Assembly: GCF_000499385.1 (NCBI RefSeq)
Contig: NW_013654523.1
Coordinates: forward strand, 57,191 to 121,190
Length of the DNA: 64,000 nt
Direction: 5' to 3'
Origin: Eimeria necatrix
Taxonomy: Eukaryota; Apicomplexa; Conoidasida; Eucoccidiorida; Eimeriidae
Part shown: positions 46,176 through 56,810 of the stretch, one piece after another
How the letters are laid out: each line of letters opens with the position of its first letter
How positions within the stretch are numbered: position 1 is the stretch's first letter
Translations under genes and position numbers: made by a program
The notes under the pieces: generated by a model
Databases searched by the model: none
What the model saw: only the letters and a program-made list of their open reading frames with translations
What the model was told of the DNA's origin: nothing

Positions 46176-47647
46176 CCAGCAGCAGCAGCAGCAGCAACAC
46201 GGCTACGGCAGATGGTTTGCTTCCTGACTCTGAACTCCCAATTTGGAGAGATGAATTTGACCTTCTTACTTGGTGAGACACGGAAGAGCCCGCTGCAGCG
46301 GGAGCAGCAGCTGCTGTTATTCCTGCTGCTGCAGCTGCTGCTGACTGCCCTGTATGCTGCTTTGGTGGCTGCTGCTCCTGCTGCTTGATTTCGTTCTTTT
46401 TGCGAGCTGCGTCCGTCGCAGCCTGCTGCAGCTGCTGCAGCTGCTGCAGCAGCTGCTGCTGCTGCCCCCGTCAGAAGTGCTGCTGCTGCTGCTGCTGGTA
46501 TTTGCATTCGTTGTTCAGGAACCTGGACGGATTAGATGAGCGTTTGCTGCGGCTGCGGACAGCTGCTGTTTGCACGGTTGTGCTGCAGCTGCGGCCCGCC
46601 GTCGTGCTGCTGCAGGAGGTGGTTGACAGCAGCGCGAAGCTGCTGCAGCAGCGGCTGCAGCAGCACTACAGCTTCTTCTTCCCGAGCCCGCCGCCGTACG
46701 CCTTCCCAGCAGCAGACAGCAGCAGCAGCAGCAGCGAAGCAGCAGCAGCAGCAGCAGGCCCTGTCGTGCCCGGCTGTCCCTACTACTGCGCCGTGCTGCT
46801 GTGCAAGCAGCAAATGCTGCCGCCTGCGCGGCAGCAGCTTCAGACTCTGTGGTATCCAGGCAGCAGCATGGGGCGGCACTTGCTGTTTGGCTGCTGCAGC
46901 AGCAGCAAAAGGCCCCTGGAGCCGCTGCTGCTGCTGACTTCCCACCTGGAGTCCATGCGCCCGAACCGGAAGGAAAGGACGCAGCAGCTGCAGCACTGCT
47001 TCGACCTCATGGCTGCTGTCACTGCTGCAGACCCGCAGCAGGAGCTGCAGCAGCAGCAGCAGCAGCAAATGTTCGCAGACGCATTTCCAATGGGAAAGCC
47101 CCAGAAAGTCCGGACAGCAATTCTCGCTGGGGACCTTAACTTGCGTGACGACGAGCTGCAGCTGCAGCAGCAGCAGCAGCAGAATGGGGGCAGGTTCAAG
47201 CGCGCCCATAACGAATGCAGCAGCAGCAGCAGCAGCAGCAACACAATAATCCCAGAGGGCGCAATAGACGCGTGGGAGTTTCTGGGCAGGGACGTCAGGT
47301 GTATGCACACCTGGGATATGCTGCGAAATGACAACCATGCAGAAGTCAAACGCAAGTTCAAGCCGCGCTGCCGCTTCGACAGAATATATGTTTTTGCTGA
47401 CCCCCCTTTGTCTGCTGCTGCTGCTGCTGCTGCTGCTGCGGAGGCCCCTGCTGCGCTCGAGGCAGAGCACGCGAAGCGTCGTAAAAGCAGCAGCAGCAGC
47501 AGCAGCAGCGACGCTGCTGCTGCTGTCTGGCAGCCAATTAAAATGCGTCTTGTGGGGACTGAGAGGCTGCAGAGCGTGGGCTGTTTCCCTTCGGACCACT
47601 TTGGTGTGTTGTGCCGCTTTCGACGCGAAACAAAGAAGCAGCATTAA
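45143..47647 (+). CDS. TDP2-like tyrosyl-DNA phosphodiesterase (exo/endonuclease/phosphatase fold)
   Basis: TDP2 removes tyrosine residues left at 5' DNA ends by trapped topoisomerase II. Exons 45143-46272 and 46519-47647; the phase-2 junction creates LLTWNLDGLDERLL and a protein of 752 residues. Catalytic motifs of the family are all present: Asn in TWN (about residue 378), Glu in LLQEVVD (about 410), TSHLESMR, Asp in AGDLNLRDDE, DAWEFLGRDVRCMHTWDM, FDRIYVF and His in FPSDHFG. Spacing matches TDP2 better than APE1 or neutral sphingomyelinase. The N-terminal half is poor in structure: a hydrophobic stretch at residues 8-30 that could be a signal anchor, then poly-Gln and poly-Ser. A hydrophobic leader is unexpected for a nuclear repair enzyme, so a later start or another location is possible. 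The fold is on exon 2; exon 1 is nearly all repeat. Confidence 0.9.
47297..47312. promoter_or_regulatory. palindromic motif inside the TDP2-like coding region
   Basis: AGGTGTATGCACACCT within exon 2, encoding part of RCMHTW. Arms of six bases are exact. It may be chance, because the encoded residues are conserved in the family. Confidence 0.3.
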
Positions 47648-48892
47648 AGTCGAAACTGTGCAAATTGAATGTTAGAAATCAAAATGTGCAAACAGTTGAC
47701 ATTCGCAGTTGCACAATTTTGAATTTCTGAGTTTGTTGCTGGAAACGAGCAGCAGAGGGCTTGGCAACTCTTTTTTAGCAGCTGCCTTGGCCTTTTTTGG
47801 ATGGTGGCTCTTGGGAGATTTCTGTTTTTTTTTGTTTTAAGCGAACGGGAAATGTTTTTTGTGTCGTGTGGAGCGAGCCTGTCTCAGTCAACCTGCCTAG
47901 TGTAGGTACAGTTTTCGAGCAGTTGTGGAGGAATTGAGGGCATTAAGTGAGTCACTGAAGTGGCAAAAGGAATTAGTGAAACAGGGAAAGGGCCCGCTGA
48001 AGTGGCAAAAGGAACTAGGAAAGGAGCCCGCGCTCCCAGTTGTCTGTACAGCGGAGGCTAAGTGCGCTACATAGTGGTCCCGTCTGCTCTGGATAACTAA
48101 ATGGTTTAGAGCATTATTCATGCTTTTGGCGCTAAGCCTCCCCCGTAAGCGTTTGCAGCAAACAATGAAATAACTGGTGACACACGAGAGGCTCACACAG
48201 ACAGTACAGACAACCGAGTGAAGCTTGTCTGTGAGCCTGCTAGCGAGTTTAGGCTAGACGACTCATTGTAAAATGTACGTTTCAAAACTATTTAACTTGA
48301 AATTAATACTTATTATTTCGGGCTTGAAAGCCCAGGGCTGCTTGCAGAGGGCCCCGTTGGTTTCCAGTGGACCGATTTGATGTGTACATACACCTCACGC
48401 GCCCACTCAAAACGTCTAGTGGTTTGGCATTGAATTTGTGCACAAAATTAGCAGCTTTTCAATCTTCTTTCTCTTTTCCATTTTCAACACTCATTTTCAG
48501 TCAACTTTTCGAGCCGCTTCCCACGTCAGCGGCTCTCCCTCTACAGCCGGTTCGCTCTTCTCGGAACTTGAACAAGCTGTTTCCGGTGCTTAGCTCTCAT
48601 CTTCTTCTTCTTTTTACTTATTCAGACTGGCTTCTTGGCAAATAGCCTTCACGTAGAGAGCCTAGACTCCTTTTCCCGCCTACGTTTCCATTGACAGCAC
48701 GTTACACGTAGTGGAAGTCTGCACTCAGTAAACGCGAACCGCAACATCACCCCCTCCCCCGCTGCAGTCTTCCCACAAAGGGGGTTCACGCTGCCTTTCA
48801 GGCAGGCGCGCTTATTTCTGGGCCGCCAGCTGGCTGCTGGTCAGGGGTTTGAATCTCAGACTCTCCGGACTAGCTCTGAAGGTTTCACACTA
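47648..48892. other. intergenic region between TDP2-like and 7TM genes
   Basis: No gene recognised; frames 48196-47897 (-) and 48367-48645 (+) have no motif. Contains GTGTACATACACCTC starting at 48382, 500 bases before the next ATG. CAG runs are absent. Presumed 3' UTR and promoter. Confidence 0.45.
48382..48393. promoter_or_regulatory. palindromic motif upstream of the 7TM gene
   Basis: GTGTACATACAC followed by CTC, the same sequence as the copy at 33405 before the APC4-like gene. Confidence 0.4.
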
Positions 48893-49334
48893 ATGCCTGC
48901 CAAGCCCCCCCTTTTAGCTTCGAGGGCTTGTCGAGGGCCTTCCCGAGGGCCCCTGATGGGGACATGGCTTCTCAGGGCTTCGCTGCTGACACTGCTGCTA
49001 TGCTGCAGCCCAGACTGCGTCGAGTCAGCAGCAGCAGCAGCAGCGGCTAGCGCTGCTGCTGCAGCTGCTGCTTTGCTGCTGCCTCTCCCGGTGAAGAGTA
49101 AGAAGGTCTATGGGGTTGCCCAAGGGGGCAAATTCGAAGCCATAGGGGACTTCTGCTTTACCGTCCCTCAGGGTTCAAGTGGCGCCTTAGTGGTTGAAAC
49201 GGTGAGGTGTATCTACACCTGGGCACTCTCAAGAACCCTTCCTCGATCCACTTGTTTTTTAAGTGCATTTTGTCCCACGGGGTTCTTCAAACGGGCTGCA
49301 GCAGCTGACACGCCTGAGACTGCTTTCGCCATTG

Positions 49335-49377
<43 letters not shown>

Positions 49378-52300
49378 GGGTGTTCGTACACCGTGCAGAT
49401 GCTGCAGCAGGAAGGACACGAGCTGCTGATACACTCCAAGTCTGCCTTAGAAGAGTACAGACAAGCCACAGAAGCAGCAGGGGTCCCCTATGGTGCAGCA
49501 ACTGATGATGAATTAACAGCAACCTGCAAGGCCCTGCAGAACAACGCGAGAGTCAGAGAGTCTCTAGGTAGAGCCCTGCCTCTAGACCCTAAACCCTAAA
49601 CCCTAAACCCTCAATTGGCGAGTCCTTGCAGCGTTGCGCAGCACGAGAGCGCTTCGGTCTATGGAAGAGTCCCGGGGTGCAGACACAGCATAAACCCTAG
49701 TATATGTGGGGGCAGTTAGAAGGGTTTAGGGTTTAAGCTCTAGGGTTTAGGGTTTAGGCCGTGCGTTTATTTCAGCTGGAGTTCCTCGGGAGGAGCAAGC
49801 GAAGACTGGGACTCCCGCGTTCTTTGAGCTTAATTTAGTAAGGCAGCCTGGGATCTGAGCTCAAGGGTTTAGGGTTGAGGGTTTAGGGTTTAGGGCTTCG
49901 TCCCCAGAGTTTCGGGGAGTTGCGTTCTGCGTGCATTTCTTTTTTTAAACTCAACACTCCCCGGCAGACACACTTGAGGGTTTGCGGGTTAGCGGCTCTG
50001 AAATACATTTTAAGATGGATGGTTTGGGGTTTAGGGTTGAGGGTTTAGGGTTTGGCCTTCAGGCATTCAGGCTAAGAGGGTGAAGGTTCAGGGTTTAGGG
50101 TCTAGGGTTTAGGGTTCAGGGTTTGCGGCGTGGCCTCAGGCTATCGACTCAAACATGGATGGGAGGGAAGTGACAGCTTGGGTAAGGCTCTGCAGCTTTT
50201 TCTGCCTAAACCCTAAACCCTAGAGTTTAAACCCTAATGCGCCTTTGCCCATTCCCCCACTCTCAGTGCACACACTCAAGTCTAGGGTTAAGGGTTTAGG
50301 GTTTAGAGTGTATCCGCAGATAACAAGGTGCGGGGAAGGCCAGACACTAAATGCAGCCTACGCCGCAACTTTTCTGAACCCTGGAGGCTTCTTCACGAGG
50401 CAGTTCTCTTGCGAAGATCAAGGTGCGAGTTGGTTGAGGGTTTACGTTTAGGGTTTAGGGTTTAGGACTTTCCTTAGCAGTCAGCCACTCCGTTGTCAAG
50501 ATCATCACCGTGTTGTTCTAGCTGCTACTCTTGTTAATAAAACTTCTTATAATAGCAGCATCAGGTCCGCTGCTGCTTCTGCCAGCAGCAGCAGCAGCAA
50601 CAGAAGATGTAACAGTTCTTGCCGCTGCTGCTGCATTTATTAACGTTGTGTCTTTTGCAGGTCTTCTTCAGCTGCACATGGTGGTGTCATTATTTGCCAT
50701 AGCTCTTTGCTTCGCCAGCTACAGGGCGTACAAACAGCTGCACCGGGAAGCATCTCCCGTTGCTGCTGCTGCTACTTGCTGCTGCTTCATGCTGGGGCTC
50801 TCCGTGCTGCTCCAAACCTTTCACCTACTCGTCTATGCAGTGGTCAGCCACAGCTGCTGCAGCTGCTGCAGCTGCTGCTGCGCCTGTTGCTGGCTTTTAT
50901 CCTCTTGTTCAGTGCTTAGCATTTGGGGTTTAGGGTTTCGCTCCTAGGGTTTAAGCTGAAGGGTGCATTTGGTATCTACACAGTGTGTGTATGTCTTTGT
51001 CTTGTCGCATCTCGATTTTGCCGCTTTTTAGGGTTTAGGGTTTAGGGTTTACTTCGTTTTTTCTGCGGGAATTGGGGTTTAGGGTGTAGGCTTCAGGGTT
51101 TAGGCTTATTCTCGTTTGCTCTCTAGTAGTAAGCCGCATTTGCTCATTTGAGCTTATGTCCTTTTCTGTTTAGCTTTGTCTGTCTGTTGCATTTAGGACG
51201 GTTTAGGCCTCAGTGCCTTTAGGCTTATCAGTATGATGCTGCTGCTCGGCTGCCGCAGCGCCGGTTTGCTGCTCTTCTTGCTGCTGTCGGCCAAGGGCGT
51301 AGAGAGCGGACACACAGACCCGCGAACAAGTGGAGTCGTGCGCACAGAAACCCTAAACCCTAAACCCTTAACTCTAATGTCGAAACACTTTACATCAGTT
51401 CTTCCTTTCAAAGTGTGAGGTTTGGGGCTTGCAGTTCAGACTTCTTCGCGTAGGATCGAAGGCTTAGTGCTGAGGGCTTCAGGCTTGGGCTCCCCGCCTT
51501 AGGGTTTAGGGCTTAGGCTTGGGGCTAGGGTTTAGGGTTTGGCTTCAGCAGCGCCGGCGCAGCAAATCTGCGGGCTGCTGCTGCGTCTGCTGCGCTTCAG
51601 CTTTCCATCGTATCGGTGGGCGTGGCTGCGTCGGCCGCTCTGAACTTGTTAGGTACTGGATCTTCATCTATGGATCTTAACCCTTCAGCAATTTACACAA
51701 CAGGTGAATCTTGTTGTTTTCTGTCTTTTCTTTCGATTTATTTTTCTTTTAGGTTGCTTTTTCTAGTTTTCGTTTGCTTTCCTCTTCCTTCAACTTGGTC
51801 CCAAGCTCCTTCGAGCCTTTGTTCAGTCTTTGTTCAGAACCAGGCGCCGCCCCGCACTCGCCTTGCTGTAGCTGTGCGGGTTCTTCTTTCGTCTGCTGAT
51901 TTTGCGCCTTTCTCTCTCTTTCCGCCTTTTTGTTTTCCCTTTTTTCGTTGTTTTCCTTTATTTTCTTCCTTTGGCTCTTCCGTTGCTATTCCCTTTCCTC
52001 CCTCCTCTTTCGCTGTTCTTCGCATTTGTTTTTCTCTCTTTTCGAAGCTCTCAGCTTCTTTCCTTTGCTCTTTCTTTGCTATTCGCTCACACACTGTCTC
52101 CAGGGTTTGCTCTGTCTCTTGTATCCGTTGCAGTTTGGGCTTTGCCTCTACACATCGTCACAGGTGTTGTTGCAGGTCAGCGAATATGCATTTATGGCTT
52201 AAAGTGCTGCTTCTAAAGTTTGCAAGAGGAGCAATATAAAGCAAAGGGTTAAGGATTTTTTGGATTGGCCTTTTGAACACAGACTTAGGGATTAGAAGCA

Positions 52301-53270
52301 AGTATTTGCCTTTTGCTTCTTTTTCAGTGCTGCTGATGGTTTTTTCTCTCCTCAACGCGGACGCGGCTACGCAAATGCCTCAGAGGAGACTGTTTGTTCG
52401 CCTTTGCTTCTGGTGTGTTTGCTGCTACTGCTGCTGCTGCTGCTGCTGCTACTGCTCCTGGCGTGACTCTTGGTGCTGTAGCGGCACCCATGCCTCGCTG
52501 TGCTTTTTTCCCTGTTTTTCCGCTGCTGCTACTGCTGCTCCTTTATTGGCAGCCACTGTTGGAGAAGCTGCTGCTGCTGCTCCTGCTGCTGCCACCGCGG
52601 CACTTGGTTGGTTTGTTGCGAACTGTCTGTTTCAGGGGAACAAGCTACGTTTTGGCGCCTCTTTTTCTTATTTGCTTTCTCAGAAATTTCCCGTGAGCGT
52701 TTTTCACAGAGAAAGCAGAACTAAGGAAAATGCACAGATAGAAAAAGGGCAGGCGAGCAGTTACTTCAGATACGTCCATAGAGCCAGAGCCGAAAGGTGC
52801 AATGAGTGAACATGAATGATTAGCTGGGTGTCCTTTTTATTGCATTGCTAGCACTTTCTCGCTGCTTTTGCTGCTTTTTCTGTAGCTTGATGCAGGCTTA
52901 CGTTCTTATCACAGTTGAGTTCGTTTGCCTTTTCAGTGAGTCAAAAAGCAAATTCAGAATCGTAACAACTGCAGCTGCGCAGCAAATTTCGACCTTTACG
53001 AAGAGAATTTTATGTGCTGCTCAACACAATGTTTCATTTGCGTTAGTTCTTAATTATTTTTGTCTAGGCTTTGGATACTAGACCTTAAGGCCGACTCTCT
53101 ATGCTTTTGCCGCTGAGACATTTGCGCTGTATTATGCGTCGCAGCTCTACAGCGTATTGCCTGTCGCGGACTTCAGCAAAAAGGCACACAAATGGGACAA
53201 ATCAAATCTCCTCTTCCAGCAGCAGACCTTCCCTACACAGATATTTGATGCGTACGTGGACCTCAAGTAG
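48893..53270 (+). CDS. seven-transmembrane protein of the GPR180/TMEM145 (GOST, intimal thickness-related receptor) type
   Basis: Exons I can place: 48893-49201, 49399-49567, about 50309-50422, 50661-50842, one near 51233-51290, 51601-51703, 52104-52175, one from 52328, and a probable last exon ending at TAG 53268-53270. Phases agree for 1-4 and for 51601 to 52328; others are uncertain. The N-terminus has a signal peptide (WLLRASLLTLLLCC) and an extracellular domain. The family hallmark is clear: FLNPGGFFTRQFSCEDQG running directly into the first membrane span LLQLHMVVSLFAIALCFASY, then a second span LGLSVLLQTFHLLVYAV, LLLFLLLSAKG, and SAIYTTG followed by FALSLVSVAVWALPLHI. GOST proteins have a GOLD-like ectodomain and are linked to secretory-pathway trafficking or signalling; the job here is unknown. 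Introns carry a dense telomere-like repeat cluster and a CTG run. Confidence 0.78.
49205..49220. promoter_or_regulatory. palindromic motif at the 5' end of intron 1
   Basis: AGGTGTATCTACACCT, three bases into the first intron of the 7TM gene. Arms of seven bases are exact. Confidence 0.4.
49336..49375. repeat. (CTG)n run in intron 1 of the 7TM gene
   Basis: About thirteen uninterrupted CTG units between the two palindromic motifs of intron 1. It is intronic here, unlike most triplet runs in the window, which are coding. Confidence 0.85.
49379..49392. promoter_or_regulatory. palindromic motif at the 3' end of intron 1
   Basis: GGTGTTCGTACACC, ending six bases before the acceptor at 49398. 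Arms GGTGT/ACACC are exact. Confidence 0.4.
49588..51541. repeat. cluster of interstitial telomere-like repeats
   Basis: At least ten separate TTTAGGG/CCCTAAA blocks in 2 kb, for example 49588-49612 (CCCTAAA strand), 49719-49758, 49864-49893, 50026-50057, 50086-50126, 50208-50236 (CCCTAAA), 50281-50307, 50440-50466, 51030-51052, 51349-51369 (CCCTAAA) and 51499-51541. Both orientations occur and units are degenerate between blocks. All sit in or next to introns of the 7TM gene. Confidence 0.9.
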
Positions 53271-53299
53271 TTGCACTGTATGCTCATCTCACATTGGTG

Positions 53300-53467
53300 A
53301 GGTGTACGTACACTCCAAATGTCTGAGTTGCGAGCTCTCTCCAGTCAGCTAAAGACTATGTTTGCCGCAAATGTCAGGTTTACGCATAACTCAAGCAGGT
53401 GAGGTGCGTTCGTTCTCGAATTAGCCGAGATACATGAAATCTTTAGAAGTCAGAGGTGTACGTACAC
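53300..53467. promoter_or_regulatory. paired palindromic motifs downstream of the 7TM gene
   Basis: AGGTGTACGTACACT at 53300-53314 and AGGTGTACGTACAC at 53454-53467; the cores GTGTACGTACAC are perfect palindromes. Half-site-like GAGGTGCGTTCG lies between them near 53401. No gene start is evident nearby. Confidence 0.4.
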
Positions 53468-54220
53468 AGATGCCTTCGTGCGGCGAAACCAAGTGAAAGA
53501 AGCTGAGCAAAGCTTTCAGCAGCAAAATCTACCTCTGCTGCTGCAGCGCCTGCGGCTGAAAGTGCTGCTGGTGCTGATGCGCCTACAACTGCTGTGACTC
53601 GAACGCCTATTATTGCAACTGTTACTACAGAGCCGGCGCGGGGATCTCCCGTAGCCTGCTTTCCGTTACGACTTTGAGGCTCCGTTTTTGGGCGTGAGGC
53701 CCCAAGCAATACTCGTAGTGTGTTCGTCTTCCTTCTATCGCCGCTGCGCAGCCAGGCGGTGGGAAAAATCTAGGAAAGCTAGTTGCTTAGGAACATGAAG
53801 GCGGCTACGGAGTGCAGAGCAGTGCCGAGCTAGCTGCTGAGACCCCCAAAAGCTGCACTGAGTGTGCCGAGGGTGGCAGAGCCAGCAAATGGCTGCAGAG
53901 GTGCGAGGCCTAGGCGTGGCAGCCGCGGTCTTCTGGGATCTCTAGGCAAAAGTTTGGGGCGTTTTTCAATGCTGGTGCATTGGGCGGCTAGGATTACCTT
54001 ATTAGTCTGGCTGCTGTTGAAAAGCCAGAACCCCGGGGTTAATTAGCTTCGAAGAGTGACGTACGGATGGCGCAGTGACAGGGCTAACCATGTGTTGGGA
54101 TCGTGAACGTTTTGGGGCAGTTTTTAGTGGAGCTCAAATCTCCAGTGATATGTTTCGGGACCAGAGTGACTCATTCATAAAGTAGCTACATGGCGTTCCC
54201 ACTCTGACAGAACAGCTAAT

Positions 54221-54272
54221 ACAAGTTAAAACGGTAGGGTATTCCTACAAGTTAAAACGGTAGGGTATTCCC
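54221..54272. repeat. exact 26-bp tandem duplication
   Basis: Two identical adjacent copies, 54221-54246 and 54247-54272, in non-coding DNA. Confidence 0.9.
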
Positions 54273-55174
54273 ACTGTGAGAAGCTGAAAGCGGCAGATGT
54301 AGTGGTCCATCTGTAAAGCGCGTTTAAGCTCGGCTTAATTCCCCCTCAGAGCAGGTCTACAACAAATTGGCGATCAGAAATAACGGTGATGCTCTTAGGC
54401 ACACTTTGTAAGCAGCAAAAGTCGCATGCTAAGCAGACGCGGAATTGAAAATGGAGAAAGCGCAGCAGGGCTGCTCGAGCTGGGATAGACTTTGTGGTCC
54501 GTTTCATGGGTTTAGACTCGTGTTGATCCCATCCAAATTGAACACGGGATGTGCTCTACAATTCTGTAAAAGGCGACGGGGACCCTCCTATATGCGTTCC
54601 TGACGGCTAAGAAAACAGCCCAGTGTACAGAACTCGCCGTCCAAAAGATAAGTGTTAAAGAAGGGGGGTCTGGTGTGCACGTTGCTTGAAATGGTGAAGT
54701 ACTGTTACTGTATGCCCACGGCGAAGGATCTCGCCGCTGTTCCTCGTACCCCCGTTGATATGAAAAAATGTGCTATTTCGTTCTACGCACTGAGCAGAAG
54801 CTCACAATCTTTTCATCCTGGATCCTAAACGGCCTTCACTCGAATAACCCACAATTTCAGAGGCTGCAAAACCTTTTGCGCTATACAATAATGCCTTCGG
54901 CAATGCTATCAGTGCTGTGTGTGGGCAGCAGCAAATGGCAGTCGGTTTCCTCAGTCAGATAATTAGCATCACGCATCCAAGATTTTCGATCAATGGCTAG
55001 GAGAGACTAGCCATAGTCACAGCTCGAGGCAGGTGAAGCCGTTTCATATGCGCTGCTTTGGTTAAGGCACAAGCAACCAACCGTCCAGAACTCTTTCGGC
55101 GCAGCTTAATGTCTAAGTGACCAGATAGCTCGATGGCTTGACTTCCTGGCAAACTTTGATAGCGTTGTGTTCAG

Positions 55175-55798
55175 GTGCCGTCAAAATGCGTGGGGTCATC
55201 CAGCACGCGCACCGGCAAGCCACATCTGAAATCCTGCACCCGCAAATTCGGGAGGAGAGCCGCATCGGTCACCTCTCAAAAAGTAGTTCTGTTTGCCGCT
55301 GAACAGCGTCGACAGCAATACGGCACCGAGAAGCATTGCAACAGCACAGCACGGACAAAGATCAGCCCTTCCTCTTACGAGCTTGCGTTTCAGCGTAGCG
55401 CAAGCGTCCAGAATTCTGCGAGCTCGAGAAGGCCGCAGCATGCCAACCCGATGAAACCAGCCGATAGCAGTCTCACAACTCTCAGCTCCCCTTTTTTTCG
55501 AATTTCCGTGTTTGCAGGTCTGCCTCAACGTCATGTGGCGCACTCACGCACCAGATTTTTGAGTTTCCGATGCTTGCTGTACGTGCAGCACAACCACATG
55601 ACCGCGACCCACAGGAGGCAGAAGGCGTTTCCTACTCTCAGTTGTGTCGTCGAGGCAATTTCAAGGAATAACGTGCTAGTTTCAGTCGCTGGTCTCGCAG
55701 CCACACTGCTCTCGCAGCGAACCACAGGAATGTTGAATTCAAGGTGTGGCTTGTATGGCATTCGGCTATTCAAGCGTCACGTCACTACGCTCATCTAA
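55175..55798 (+). CDS. hypothetical 207-codon open frame
   Basis: Uninterrupted ATG-to-stop frame rich in Ser, Arg, Thr and His, without hydrophobic spans or a family motif. It is the longest frame in a gene-poor stretch, but its composition is close to that of translated non-coding DNA and two minus-strand frames overlap it. Could be chance. Confidence 0.18.
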   Translation: MPSKCVGSSSTRTGKPHLKSCTRKFGRRAASVTSQKVVLFAAEQRRQQYGTEKHCNSTARTKISPSSYELAFQRSASVQNSASSRRPQHANPMKPADSSLTTLSSPFFRISVFAGLPQRHVAHSRTRFLSFRCLLYVQHNHMTATHRRQKAFPTLSCVVEAISRNNVLVSVAGLAATLLSQRTTGMLNSRCGLYGIRLFKRHVTTLI

Positions 55799-56810
55799 AG
55801 TACATATTTTTTGCCCTTTCGTAGCAAGATAGCGCCTACGCGCCGTACGTGGTAACTCATCTGAACAGTCTAAAGAGTCCCCGGAAACACGAAGAAAAAC
55901 TATAAGGGACACGAAAGGATTTCGTCCGAGTTTGCTACGGCTGAGGGCAGCGAAGCTACAACTACCGGAGAAGGATGAGGAAGTAGCTAGCCCACAATGA
56001 AAAATAGTATACGCTGATTAGGGATGCTAAAGAACGAAAGCCAGTAAGCCAAAAGTCCACATAAAAAGGTGCAGGTCTCAGTGCGAGAGACAGCCTTGCA
56101 TGCGGCGACGCCCTGGGGAGGCTGGTAGCACGCGCGAAGAGTAGATTAAGGCGTAGTTAAAAGCGAGATTTAGCTCATTTTCAGAAGTTCCGAACAGAAG
56201 CGCCACCTCACTAGAAATTAATTGCATCGACACCTTTTCTGATGGTGCAGAAGCCAGCTATACTGCTACAGTGATACGATTCAAGACGTACTAGATTTAA
56301 CGAATTTGTAAAAACTTCGGTCTACATACGCTAAAGCTTGAATTGCCGCCATGTGGAAATCGGAATTGAATGGCCCGTGCTTAGGCGAAGGTAGATGTGC
56401 CTGTAAGACTGCTACCTTACTGATTTTTATACTTTAAAAAAGCAGGGGAGTTTCGGAGAATTTCTTAAATACAGTATCCATGCATGCGGGACTTCATCCT
56501 GGGGGGCCCCAGTGACGAAAGCCCCGTTAAAGCTAGAGTGGTGCGAGTTTGTCTTATCTTAATTCGGTTCAGATTACAACTTGAAAATGAAATTTGAGGA
56601 AATTCAAAGCTAAATTTGTTTCGTAGAGGTATGTCTTACGTATTGCTAATTGTGCACGTAACTGCAGTGGGCTTGGGATTTGAGCTTGAAGTTTCATTTC
56701 GATGGTGTCTTCTTTCTAGTCAGCAGTTGATTCGGCCGGTCAAATTTTGTTGATTGAATGACAATCAAACAAAAAAATTCAAGTGTACCTAATACAAGCC
56801 ATCAGTTACC

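Larger units (their letters stand above)
53271..56810. other. 3.5-kb stretch without a recognised gene
   Basis: Triplet and telomere repeats stop here, marking the right edge of the repeat-rich segment. The longest frame is 55175-55798 (+, 207 codons, Ser/Arg-rich, no motif); minus-strand frames 55773-55531 and 55543-55196 overlap it. I cannot decide whether any is a gene. A 26-base tandem duplication lies at 54221-54272. Confidence 0.4.

Noticed and set aside
21345..46200. CRISPR-like arrays suggested by regular repeats
   Set aside because: The repeats are triplet microsatellites and TTTAGGG heptamers without spacer structure, in a eukaryotic nuclear context.
48793..48870. tRNA-like segment with a GGGTTTGAATCTC box
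   Set aside because: No acceptor, D or anticodon stem can be built around the B-box-like sequence.
49213..49522. Minus-strand poly-Gln and poly-Ala frames over the CTG run in intron 1
   Set aside because: They arise only from the CTG microsatellite, and the plus-strand exons on both sides are phase-consistent.
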